A DNA stretch of 64,000 bases from Picosynechococcus sp. PCC 7003 (GTDB lineage Bacteria; Cyanobacteriota; Cyanobacteriia; Cyanobacteriales; MRBY01): positions 62,001 to 126,000 of the forward strand of contig NZ_CP016476.1 in NCBI RefSeq assembly GCF_001693255.1, in the 5' to 3' direction. The translations under genes were made by a program, and so were the position numbers. Positions 51,496-60,271 of the stretch are shown in pieces; position 1 is the first letter of the stretch, and every line of letters begins with the position of its first letter. Under the pieces are notes generated by a model that saw only the letters and a list, made by a program, of their open reading frames with translations, made no database searches and was not told where the DNA came from.

Positions 51496-51732
51496 GGCTA
51501 ATTAAAAATAAAACTAAGAAAAAATGATTAAGTTCTAATCGACGAGCTATTGATCTTCTGGTATAGGGCGTTGTTTTTGTTCCGGTAAAGTATGTTCAGA
51601 CCAAGCATTAACAGGGCAAATACTAAGTAATTTCGGTTAAGCTTTTGCTTGGATCTATCTGAAACTTACACTTTCCATTAAACCTTGTGATAGTCAATTC
51701 CCAATCTCGAAAACCCATGACCTTTTCAGTTA

Positions 51733-52908
51733 TCAGCGCCGCATAGCATGTTCCTTGGGAAGCCAGGTCGTAGCGCCGATGCTGTCTAATCCAGAAACGC
51801 TGGCCTCGGTTAGATCCGCATTTTCCAGACTCAAGCCAGCACTTTTGATGCCTAATAAATTTGCTCCCCGTAAATCAGCCCAGGCACAGTTAGCACCACT
51901 CAGATCGGCTCCCTGGAGATTTGCATTGCGGAGGTCAGCATTGGCAAGGTTACTCCCTGTTAAATTCGCTCGTGCAGCATTAATGCCTGCGCAATAGGCA
52001 TGGTTTAAATTACTTTCGTTCAACACAGCTTTTGCTAAGTTAACTCCTTCCAAGTTGGCATTATCAAAAACGCCATCGCTGAGCTTAGCACCACTTAAAG
52101 TCGCATAGGCTAAATCTGCTCGGGCCCACTGGATCCCTGCTAAATTTGACTGCTGCAACATGGTACGTTGCAAAATAGCATCCTGGAGATTTGCCCCCTG
52201 GAGATTTGCATTTTGTAGTTCTGCTGCGGATAGATCGCAACCAACCCCATTAAGCTGGGGGGCTTGAATTTCAGCAAGGTTACTGCTCCGTAGTGCGCTG
52301 TGGGCGATATTGGCTCCGTCCAACTGGGCCTGGGTTAGGACTGCACCATTCAAGATACTTTCGCTGAGATTGGCCCCACGCAAATCAGCTTGATGAGCAT
52401 TGAGTCCCTCTTCTTGAATTTCCTTGAGATTAGCAGCTTGGGCTTTAGCCCGCACTAGGGTGGCTCCAGTGAGTTGCGCTTGATTAAGGAGGGCATTGGT
52501 CAGATTTGCTTTACTCAAGTTGGCGTCTTTGAGATTGCAGTTGGAAAGGTTCGCACCTTCGAGATTCGCATAACGCAAGATCGCATTTTCGAGACTTGCT
52601 CCGGCTAGGTTCATATTCTGGAGAAAAGCACCGGTTAATTCTGCACCAGCTAGGTTAATGCCGGAAGCAGATAGATTAGATAGGCGAAAATCTGCTTGGT
52701 AAAACACAAATCCCTGGAGAGAATATTGGCTGAAGTCTACTCCTACAAATACCACTCGACTGAAGTCACGACGATCGCTTTGGATTGCTTGTTGAAACTG
52801 AGCATCATTGAGACGCTCCTTGGAAAAAGTAGGGCGAAAAGGAGCCGTATGATGCCAAAAAATGAGGGTGTCAAGGTTTTGAATAATGCTACGAATCATA
52901 GATTTCAT
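51733..52908 (-). CDS. pentapeptide-repeat protein
   Basis: The 391-residue protein contains about 330 residues of A(D/N)LXX-type repeats ('GANLSNCNLKDANLSKANLTNALL', 'GANLQDAILQRTMLQQSNLAGIQWARADL'), forming a right-handed beta-helix with square cross-section. The N-terminal ~50 residues are different. Pentapeptide proteins can mimic DNA or act as scaffolds; no enzymatic motif is present. Its start overlaps the end of the preceding coiled-coil gene by 20 bases, so it is the last gene of a three-gene operon. Confidence 0.88.
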   Translation of the reverse strand: MKSMIRSIIQNLDTLIFWHHTAPFRPTFSKERLNDAQFQQAIQSDRRDFSRVVFVGVDFSQYSLQGFVFYQADFRLSNLSASGINLAGAELTGAFLQNMNLAGASLENAILRYANLEGANLSNCNLKDANLSKANLTNALLNQAQLTGATLVRAKAQAANLKEIQEEGLNAHQADLRGANLSESILNGAVLTQAQLDGANIAHSALRSSNLAEIQAPQLNGVGCDLSAAELQNANLQGANLQDAILQRTMLQQSNLAGIQWARADLAYATLSGAKLSDGVFDNANLEGVNLAKAVLNESNLNHAYCAGINAARANLTGSNLANADLRNANLQGADLSGANCAWADLRGANLLGIKSAGLSLENADLTEASVSGLDSIGATTWLPKEHAMRR

Positions 52909-53764
52909 GGGTTTTTACTGCCTCTTCAGGTAGATATTCTGGAGTCAAAACTTCAGGGGACAAATCTGCCTCAGGTACCTGCGCCCAGAGTGTTTGCAGT
53001 AGTCGATTTGCCAGAGAATAGTAGAGACTAGGTAGTTGATCGAGATAACGATAAATTCGTTCTAGGGCGATCGCCGGCCGGAGAGCTGTTTTAAATTCCG
53101 CAGTCAAGGTAGTTAGGGTAGCCCGCTGGGCAAGATAATTGGCACAGTAGTTTAATCCCCGCTGATAGTAACAATGAGTAATGCTGTCCCGACGATCTGT
53201 TGCCACAAGAAATTTTTGATATTTGTAGGTTAAATTCAGCAGCGGCATAATAATTTGATGAATTTGGTCAATGTGATTTTGAACCTCTGCTGGAGTGCTA
53301 GAGAATTGCACTACTGGGGTTCCTATGGTGGGGGTCAAGGCTTGGGATAGATCTTGGCAATGCCGCTTGAGTTGTATTCCTAAAGACATCAGCTCTTCTT
53401 CATAGGCCGCAACCATCACCGAATCGACAGCCCCAGGGACAGCATCATCGCTATGTGTATCTAAGCTTTGTAGCTCAAACTCTTCTGGGACTTGCTGGTC
53501 TTGTTTTTGGGATTGAAGTTCTTCTAGTTCAGCTAATTTTTGCTGGAGATGTTTTTGCTGTTCCAGCGCTTCAAGTTCCTCTTGGGCTTGCTGTTCTCGT
53601 TTTTGGCGATCGCGGGCCTCAAGTTCCTCTTGAGCTTGTTGTTCAAGCGCTTGAATCAATTCCATCACTTCCCAGGAATGATAGACTTCACCAGTGGCTT
53701 CAATGTGATCGAGGGTCGCAAGGTCTGGCCCATACCAAGATTGAGTCAGATAGTTATTGATCAT
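52889..53764 (-). CDS. hypothetical protein with N-terminal coiled coil
   Basis: Of 291 residues, roughly 35-85 are a charged glutamine-rich coiled coil ('EALEQQKHLQQKLAELEELQSQKQ'). A globular helical region ends 'YYSLANRLLQTLWAQV'. I recognise no family. The gene overlaps both neighbours (11 bases with the membrane-protein gene, 20 with the pentapeptide gene), pointing to a tightly coupled operon. The repeated 'EELEA' stretches may be recent tandem expansions. Confidence 0.7.
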   Translation of the reverse strand: MINNYLTQSWYGPDLATLDHIEATGEVYHSWEVMELIQALEQQAQEELEARDRQKREQQAQEELEALEQQKHLQQKLAELEELQSQKQDQQVPEEFELQSLDTHSDDAVPGAVDSVMVAAYEEELMSLGIQLKRHCQDLSQALTPTIGTPVVQFSSTPAEVQNHIDQIHQIIMPLLNLTYKYQKFLVATDRRDSITHCYYQRGLNYCANYLAQRATLTTLTAEFKTALRPAIALERIYRYLDQLPSLYYSLANRLLQTLWAQVPEADLSPEVLTPEYLPEEAVKTHEIYDS

Positions 53765-54950
53765 GGATGTCCTCCTCAGCTCCTTGAGCCTGGTAATAAC
53801 GCTGGCGAAGGATATGCACGGCTTTTTGGACTAAAGCCTTTTTCTTAGGGTCAAAGCTATCCTGGACAGCGGGGCTCCGGGCAAAACTATAGGTCAACAG
53901 GCAGGCCGTAGCACTCAAAACAACGGAAATTCCCGCCATCAACATCGGAAAAGCCAGTTGTTCAAAACGACCCATTTTGAAATCGTTGATAAATAATTGA
54001 GTGGCGATCGCCACTCCGTCAGTGGGAGATTTCAGGTTGTGATCAGGCTGAAACTTGCTTTCAAAGTGTCGGGGCATTTCTGCCTGGAGAAACTGCACAT
54101 CATCCCCGTATTCAATGCGTCGGCTTAGGGCTTCATCTAATGTGGTACTGGCGGCCTCATAAGCAGCCACATTTTCTGTTTCAAGGCGTTCAAGCTTTTG
54201 GGTCAGGGGCAAATTAGGGGTTTTTACCGTCGTCCAATCAGTATTTCGTTCTTCATAGGAGCCATAAAGGCTGAGCTGGAGCCGTTGCCATTCAGGATTA
54301 TTCCGGGAAGCAACTTCCCCTTCCTTCGCGACAATTTGCTGCAGGAGTGCTTTAGATTCATTAATCTCAGCCTTAAGTTCATCCAGTTCAGCAGGTTGCT
54401 TGAGAACGTCTAATCGTTCCCGTTGTTCGTGAATGACCGCTTCAGCTAATGTTTGCCTCACAGCAGGTTGATTCGTGAACATCACAATACCCGGCCCCGT
54501 AAACACGGTCAAAAGAGCATTAATCATCAAAAATCCTCCTAGACCATGCCACGCATGCACCCGATAACCAGGGGCATGTCTCGCGGCGATCGCTCCACAG
54601 TGATTGGATGCTGCATTAATTCCTCCCAAGACAACCATGGCTGCTACTGGGGATAAAAAAAGCCCAAAACCTCCCAGGGCAAGAAAAATAAATGGCGCAA
54701 TGCCAAGGGTATTCACAAAACTAGAAATCGTGATAAGGCTTGCATTTAAGTGGGCTCGTTGCTGCAAATCCTGAGTCACAATTGCTGTGCCATGGAGATC
54801 TTTTGCATCACAAATCAAGGCACATTTAAGGAGAAAAAAAACTTTATCAGCAATCTGCTGCTGTGAGAGGATAGATTTATGAGTCACAGGATTAGGAAAC
54901 TCAAGTTTCGCTGGATAATATTCAGGAAGTGGTGGAATTGGTGTTTGCAT
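53754..54950 (-). CDS. membrane protein with three hydrophobic stretches and a central helical domain
   Basis: The 398-residue protein has hydrophobic segments at about 72-114 ('FVNTLGIAPFIFLALGGFGLF' and on), 132-158 ('GGFLMINALLTVFTGPGIVMF') and 330-355 ('AFPMLMAGISVVLSATACLLTYSF'). A large cytoplasmic-looking helical part between 160 and 325 contains 'LKAEINESKALLQQIVAKEG'. No family is recognised. It is the first gene of the operon with the coiled-coil and pentapeptide genes and may anchor them to the membrane. Confidence 0.75.
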   Translation of the reverse strand: MQTPIPPLPEYYPAKLEFPNPVTHKSILSQQQIADKVFFLLKCALICDAKDLHGTAIVTQDLQQRAHLNASLITISSFVNTLGIAPFIFLALGGFGLFLSPVAAMVVLGGINAASNHCGAIAARHAPGYRVHAWHGLGGFLMINALLTVFTGPGIVMFTNQPAVRQTLAEAVIHEQRERLDVLKQPAELDELKAEINESKALLQQIVAKEGEVASRNNPEWQRLQLSLYGSYEERNTDWTTVKTPNLPLTQKLERLETENVAAYEAASTTLDEALSRRIEYGDDVQFLQAEMPRHFESKFQPDHNLKSPTDGVAIATQLFINDFKMGRFEQLAFPMLMAGISVVLSATACLLTYSFARSPAVQDSFDPKKKALVQKAVHILRQRYYQAQGAEEDIHDQ

Positions 54951-55026
54951 GACTAAAAAAATAATTAAGGATTACTTGAAACGTAAAGTCAGAAAAAATC
55001 AATGATATATTAAGTGAAAATATGCT

Positions 55027-55656
55027 CTAAATAATCACTTTCCTAAAGGTGATGGATATGCGGCGCTCGCGCATGATCTTCTGATTTTTCCACTGGTCAC
55101 TTTTACGGGGTGGAATGCCATGTTTCCAGAGATATCGAGATTCTCCTTGTAATATGACTAAACTTCTAGGTTTGAGTAATTTTGATTGCCGCTCACTATT
55201 AACAATACAGTCAAAATTCATCACGCAGGGTGAGTTTAAACTCAGAGAGATAATCGTATCTGTAAAACAGGGCTTACAGTCAACATGAGATGTAATTCCT
55301 TGACCAGGGAGATATTCATTCACAATTGCCTGATCTGGAAGCTCAGAGATTAAGTTTAAAGAAACCATTTGCTCAATGATGGGAAATAACCAATCAGGTA
55401 GAATGCCCAGGTACATCGAATAATCAATTTTCTTAGTTCTATAATCATATTTATATCCATAGTGCTGGACGCGACGCTTTAAATCCATCAACCATCTTTG
55501 TCGATCGATTAGGTTTAAAAGTTCTTGTTCTGTCTGTTTATCAATAAATTCTTCGATATATTGTAATCCTGGTATTTGAGGCTCGTTGATTGTGACCGAT
55601 GCAAACAACTCTAATTGCTGATTATTAAAGTTAGAATTCATATTGTTATCCCCCAT
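55027..55656 (-). CDS. AlkB-like 2-oxoglutarate/Fe(II) dioxygenase
   Basis: The 209-residue protein has the AlkB facial triad: H124-x-D126 in 'GITSHVDCKPCF', H179 in 'YLWKHGIPPR' and the 2-oxoglutarate arginines R199/R205 in 'RRISITFR'. Upstream are 'MYLGILPDWLFPI' and 'VNEYLPGQGI', as in AlkB homologues that remove methyl groups from nucleic acids. It begins 16 bases after the end of the methyltransferase gene, suggesting co-expression. Substrate (DNA, RNA or protein) cannot be told from sequence. Confidence 0.85.
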   Translation of the reverse strand: MGDNNMNSNFNNQQLELFASVTINEPQIPGLQYIEEFIDKQTEQELLNLIDRQRWLMDLKRRVQHYGYKYDYRTKKIDYSMYLGILPDWLFPIIEQMVSLNLISELPDQAIVNEYLPGQGITSHVDCKPCFTDTIISLSLNSPCVMNFDCIVNSERQSKLLKPRSLVILQGESRYLWKHGIPPRKSDQWKNQKIMRERRISITFRKVII

Positions 55657-55672
55657 TTTAAATTTGTTAGAT

Positions 55673-56551
55673 TTAGTAATTTCTTAGGATTTCGTAGTAT
55701 AGATTTATCGCTCGTTTTGGCACATCTACTTTATTTATTTTGAAAAATTGATATTCATAGTAAGGTACCAAAATCTGGTTTGTGGTACTTTCCAGATTAA
55801 AAGCTAACTCTTCTTTGAAGAGAATCCATTTTTTATTTAAGTAATCTCCTGGGGGATTTTGAAAGAAAAAAACAATCTTTCTTTCTCCGAAATATTTCAG
55901 TATTCCATTAATGGTATGGGCTAACTGCTTGTGGTCTAAGGTCTCACTCGCAAATAGGTAGGAAAAGTTGAGGATGATGGTGGATTTTGGGCCGTCCTTT
56001 TCCAGGTGATTGATCATTTCAATGAGCTCTTCTGCATGATGGCACTTTTGCTGGAACTGAAAATTAGAGGCAGTGGTAAAGAGTTCTCGGCGATCGCTAA
56101 AGACTGCTGCCATTTCTAGCATGGCGGCTGAGTGGTCGATGCCGATGTAGTTGATGGTGGCTTTTTTCTGATGGAGCTCCTGGATATGAGTAGCTAAGGC
56201 CAGACCAGAGGTCATGGGGCCACAACCAAAGTCAATCATTGTTACCCCGTCGGTATGTAAAGGGTAGTCAACGGTTGATTTTGCCATGCTGAATAGCTTA
56301 AACAGGTAGCGGCTACTGGCTAGGTGCATCTGCATATAGTGGCGACAATATAGGATGACCGTCTGTAATGGACTCAACCCTGCTTCTCCAGCCATAAAGT
56401 CTGCTTTACCCTGACGTAGGATCAGTTTACGCTGAGCATAATCACCTCTACACATCACTGTTTTTTGCCACACGTCACAGGTGCTTTGTTGCTCGTATTG
56501 CTTCGCAATGGTCGCGTCAATTACCGTCTTCATTGCCTGATTCAGTTTCAT
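55673..56551 (-). CDS. SAM-dependent methyltransferase
   Basis: The 292-residue protein has a class I SAM-binding motif 'VTMIDFGCGPMTSGLALA' (D107 to P112), then 'YIGIDHSAAMLEMA' and 'IILNFSYLFAS'. The N-terminal ~100 residues are helical and Cys/Lys rich. The target is unknown. It lies 82 bases after the kinase-WYL gene and directly before the AlkB-like gene, so methylation and demethylation may be paired functions. A role in small-molecule or RNA methylation are both possible. Confidence 0.72.
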   Translation of the reverse strand: MKLNQAMKTVIDATIAKQYEQQSTCDVWQKTVMCRGDYAQRKLILRQGKADFMAGEAGLSPLQTVILYCRHYMQMHLASSRYLFKLFSMAKSTVDYPLHTDGVTMIDFGCGPMTSGLALATHIQELHQKKATINYIGIDHSAAMLEMAAVFSDRRELFTTASNFQFQQKCHHAEELIEMINHLEKDGPKSTIILNFSYLFASETLDHKQLAHTINGILKYFGERKIVFFFQNPPGDYLNKKWILFKEELAFNLESTTNQILVPYYEYQFFKINKVDVPKRAINLYYEILRNY

Positions 56552-56633
56552 CTTTCCGTCTCCCTTCCATCGACTGTTTGCAGTTTAGGGGCGGAAAAAT
56601 GGGATGTCAGGTAGTTTGATGCGAATGACGAAT

Positions 56634-58694
56634 TTATGCTGTTATGTCATAGGTTTTGACGATTCCTTCTCCGTGCTTTTTAACGATCTCGACTAATTCT
56701 CGGGGATTTACGACCTTCACTTGCTCGCCAAAGCCCACAATCCAACGCAGTAGGTTGATGTCATTCAAGGCCCACTTGGGTAAGGTCACCTGAAAACGGT
56801 GGGGATGTGTTTGATCGGATGATGGTGGCAAGGTATAGGGTGCTTGCTTTCTGTGAGCTGGGGAACCACTGATCCGGGTAGACATCTTCATCTGACTCTT
56901 TGGAAAACGCTGGTTCCCTTCGCTGATAAAACGGAAGATTGGCTCTGTGCACAGCAGTTCAACTTTAATTTCAACGGTTTTCTTGCTGCCTTTTTCTTTG
57001 CTCAGGTACTTTTTCTGATCATCAACTTTATTCCCAATAAAAATGCTGCCACTACTCTGGATGAGCTGTGTTAGTTTTTTCAGGGCTAAGTCTCGTTCTC
57101 CTTTAGGACGTTGTTGGGGCAGTTCTCGCACTAGTCGCAGGCGATCAATGCGCTCAAAAGACAGAAGACCGGCTTGTTCTCCTTCGAGGATTTCAAATCC
57201 TAAATACCAAGCAATGTCATAGAAGACGATTTGGATGGGATAGGCCATAAATACACCTTCTGGGTTTGGGGTATTTGCAAAGCGTCCGCTATTGAGCATT
57301 CGGCTTAGTTCCAGGGCTCTGCCTGTACTAATGGCTCGTTCTACGTCTTGGATTCTTGCAGGGAGGGCTGTGGTGGATAGTTGGCTTAAGTCCACGATGT
57401 TACGGTTATGGATTGCTAGCACTGGGTAGGGACTTCGGGGTGACTGCCCCAAGTTGCCTAGGCGTTCTTGAAATCGTTGATAAAGTTCTAGGGCGAGGGG
57501 ATCTTCTAGGTTTTGTACTTGGGATTGGAGCAACTGGTAGACCTGTAATAGGTCATTCTCTGATAGGATTCCTGTGCCAATGCAATAGCCTTTTTTCATC
57601 GGTCGGTTGGGTAAGATGCCATAGGGTTTAAGGATCTTTTCGATATCTTTGCGGATACTGTTGGAAGACCCGAATTGAACTATGTTTTGACTCTCCATTG
57701 CTTCGATTAGGGTTCCTAGGCTACCCAATGTCGAATCGTAGAGAAAGGGGTTTTTGACGATGAAGCGAATGGTATTAATGAGACGGGTGAAGGGTTCACG
57801 GTCTGAGTAGGGATGGGTAGGCTCGTTGTCTGCTAGTTCAATGGTTTCTAGTTGTAAGTCACCGTGAATTTCAGCCTGACCAATGATGTGATTATTGGTC
57901 AACCACTCTAGATCTTTTTGGATCGCTTTAGGGTCTGCATAAATTGGGTGTTGGGTCTGACTAAGGACGGCGGCGATCTCTGCGGTGGATTGGGTAAAGG
58001 CTTGGGTTTCTCCTAGGATTTTGGTTAATAGTTCTGGGTCAGTCTGCTGAAGGTTACCGAGGCCAGGATATTGAATGAGTAGGCTAATCAGGTACATTAA
58101 CCGCTCAAAATCTAGTAAGCGGGAATATTGATGGTATTCAATTTTTCGGTGCTTGGTGCGATTACGACGATTGATTTGGGTTTTGCTGAGTTGGCCTAAT
58201 TTTTTATCAAAAACGCTCAGATCTAATGCTCCGTCTTTGTAGGGCACATCGTAGACGGCGGTAAATCCTTCTGCAGCAATGGGTGGGAATTGTTTGAGGG
58301 CTTGGTAATATTCTTCGATCACTTCCTCTGGGACTTGTCGGGAACGCTCACTATTCCAAGTTTTACAGACTGCTAAAGGAGTCTTCAGATGCCAACCCAC
58401 AATCTCTATATTTGGGTCTATGGATTCTCTAAGTTTTTGGATCAAGGAAATTCGCCACGCTCGTTTGGCATTGGTGGCATCATAAATAATATTCTGTTTT
58501 TGTTTTAATCCTTCTGTGATTTGATTAAATATTTCTTTTTCAATTAAATTCCAATCTCCTTGGGTATTTTCGTTGCCGAATAGTTGATTTCGTAGATTGT
58601 CTGTAGATATTAAATTATAGTTTTTGTTTTTAGAAATACAATATCCACCAATGCAAGTTTTTCCTGATGCCGGTGCCCCTATTAAAATAAACAC
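56634..58694 (-). CDS. P-loop kinase fused to a WYL-domain regulator
   Basis: Of 686 residues, the first ~170 are a polynucleotide kinase-like P-loop domain: 'FILIGAPASGKTCIGGY' (Walker A at 6-13), 'NIIYDATNAKRAWRISLI' and a lid region 'SERSRQVPEEVIEEYYQALKQFP'. The central part is helix-turn-helix-like. About 470-560 is a WYL domain ('VFMAYPIQIVFYDIAWYLGFEILEGEQAGLLSFERIDRLR'), and there is a WYL-type C-terminal extension. WYL proteins regulate CRISPR and other defence genes by binding nucleic-acid ligands. It lies ~50 bases after the CARF gene in the Cmr operon. The kinase fusion is unusual. Confidence 0.85.
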   Translation of the reverse strand: MFILIGAPASGKTCIGGYCISKNKNYNLISTDNLRNQLFGNENTQGDWNLIEKEIFNQITEGLKQKQNIIYDATNAKRAWRISLIQKLRESIDPNIEIVGWHLKTPLAVCKTWNSERSRQVPEEVIEEYYQALKQFPPIAAEGFTAVYDVPYKDGALDLSVFDKKLGQLSKTQINRRNRTKHRKIEYHQYSRLLDFERLMYLISLLIQYPGLGNLQQTDPELLTKILGETQAFTQSTAEIAAVLSQTQHPIYADPKAIQKDLEWLTNNHIIGQAEIHGDLQLETIELADNEPTHPYSDREPFTRLINTIRFIVKNPFLYDSTLGSLGTLIEAMESQNIVQFGSSNSIRKDIEKILKPYGILPNRPMKKGYCIGTGILSENDLLQVYQLLQSQVQNLEDPLALELYQRFQERLGNLGQSPRSPYPVLAIHNRNIVDLSQLSTTALPARIQDVERAISTGRALELSRMLNSGRFANTPNPEGVFMAYPIQIVFYDIAWYLGFEILEGEQAGLLSFERIDRLRLVRELPQQRPKGERDLALKKLTQLIQSSGSIFIGNKVDDQKKYLSKEKGSKKTVEIKVELLCTEPIFRFISEGNQRFPKSQMKMSTRISGSPAHRKQAPYTLPPSSDQTHPHRFQVTLPKWALNDINLLRWIVGFGEQVKVVNPRELVEIVKKHGEGIVKTYDITA

Positions 58695-58744
58695 GATGTA
58701 AGCCTAAAAAAAATGTAAGTCTTAGATTATAAAAACTTTAGATA

Positions 58745-60247
58745 TCATTTAACTTTTTTAATCATTTCAAGACCCCATAGGTGTAAGGATTCAAGTAATG
58801 TTGATTCTTTTTTTTGTTCTCTATCTTTCAAAATCCAGCTTAAGACTTCAATACATTGATTATATACAGAAGCTTGATTGGCTTTATTTCGATCCAAATC
58901 AATAATTTGTGCATAGCTATTGATTACAATCGGCATATTTTGATGGACTAAATCATTTCTTGACTTCCTAATTTCATGGAGGATATTAATCTTGTACCTT
59001 GATTCATTGTTATTTGGTAATGTTTTCTCTAGAGCATCAATTAATTGTTTTAAGTTGGGATCATACATTCTCTGTTGAGAATTCCAATCGTTTGGCACTT
59101 CAATATAACGCTCAATCCAGTTGTCTTGTTGAGCTCGAAGAAATAACAGTTGCTCGATGAGCTGAGCAAAGCTAAAGAAAGCTGATGTTAGATAGTTAAG
59201 CCGTAAATCAATCTTGATAAGAAAAGTATTTTCCCATAGTTTTTTAAACAGATCTTGGTTAATTTCTTGTCTCTTTTTTTTCCAGATATCACATTTAACG
59301 CTACCAGCGATCGCCACAGTAGACTCATCTGCTAGCCACCGGCCTAAATGTCTATTATTAAAAATTTGAGCAACCTCTCGATTTCGTGCCAGGTTTAGCA
59401 ATTCAGCTAGCTCATGCAAGCTTAAAAGCTTACTTTGGTGAGCTGTCAACCAAGTTTGTGCCTCAGCAAAATCTCCCCGATCCCATGCTCCTTCAATACG
59501 CTTTTTCTCCAGTAGCCAGAAGTACTCACTAACTGTAATTATTTCTACTTTTTGAGCAAACTTTGCGCTCCCATTTCTGTAGTTGTTAGCAGGTTCTTCT
59601 GGTGTAACTTTAAAAAGTTGAAACTGCCTCACTAATGTGCCTGAAAAAATGTCCACAGCATTGGCGATCGCCGGAGCACAGCCCTTCGTTTGTATAGCAA
59701 CTTTCAGATTCGGATTGTGACGAGAATCATTAATTTGTTCAAGGGCTAACGGCAAGACGATCTCCTGCAGCTCTTCATAGACCTTTTGCGTATCAGAAAT
59801 ATTGAGTTCAGTATCAATGACATCAACCTGAAGATTAGGAAAATCTGCTTTAATTTTTTGTTGCATCAAACGAGCTAGCCAAAGCGTATCTGATGAGCGA
59901 TATCTCCACGGTATACTTTCCGGCTGATTGGTTGCCCAGAGGATAATTGTTTGTAGTCCTTGTTCAGCTAAATCACGGATAATTTTTCCATCCATGAGTA
60001 GTTGAACTGCACTAAAATCTCTTCCAAGATTCTGTTGACAATGCTGATAATAGGCTTCGCCAAGATGGCGCACGCCCCAATTTACGCCAGCTTCATGGCT
60101 ACCACGCTCAATATTTAATTCAGCATATAGTTCGTCAATATGAGGTGGATAGTTTTGATTACCATCAACTCCAAAACAACGAATTATGCCATCTTTACAT
60201 TGCCAGCCAATCTGACGTGTTCCAACCGTAATAATTAAAATATCCAT
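58745..60247 (-). CDS. CARF-HEPN ribonuclease (Csm6/Csx1-like)
   Basis: The 500-residue protein starts with a CARF-type Rossmann domain ('MDILIITVGTRQIGW', 'TIILWATNQPES', 'VAIQTKGCAPAIANAVDIFSGTLV') that would bind cyclic oligoadenylate. The C-terminal helical region holds the HEPN RNase motif R-x4-H at R430-H435 ('RKSRNDLVHQNMP'). When the Cas10 of a type III system makes cyclic oligoadenylates, such proteins cut RNA. It directly follows the Cmr RAMP genes, which fits this role. Only one HEPN motif is visible, so it likely works as a dimer. Confidence 0.85.
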   Translation of the reverse strand: MDILIITVGTRQIGWQCKDGIIRCFGVDGNQNYPPHIDELYAELNIERGSHEAGVNWGVRHLGEAYYQHCQQNLGRDFSAVQLLMDGKIIRDLAEQGLQTIILWATNQPESIPWRYRSSDTLWLARLMQQKIKADFPNLQVDVIDTELNISDTQKVYEELQEIVLPLALEQINDSRHNPNLKVAIQTKGCAPAIANAVDIFSGTLVRQFQLFKVTPEEPANNYRNGSAKFAQKVEIITVSEYFWLLEKKRIEGAWDRGDFAEAQTWLTAHQSKLLSLHELAELLNLARNREVAQIFNNRHLGRWLADESTVAIAGSVKCDIWKKKRQEINQDLFKKLWENTFLIKIDLRLNYLTSAFFSFAQLIEQLLFLRAQQDNWIERYIEVPNDWNSQQRMYDPNLKQLIDALEKTLPNNNESRYKINILHEIRKSRNDLVHQNMPIVINSYAQIIDLDRNKANQASVYNQCIEVLSWILKDREQKKESTLLESLHLWGLEMIKKVK

Positions 60248-60271
60248 TGTTTACCAATATCTGCTGATAAT

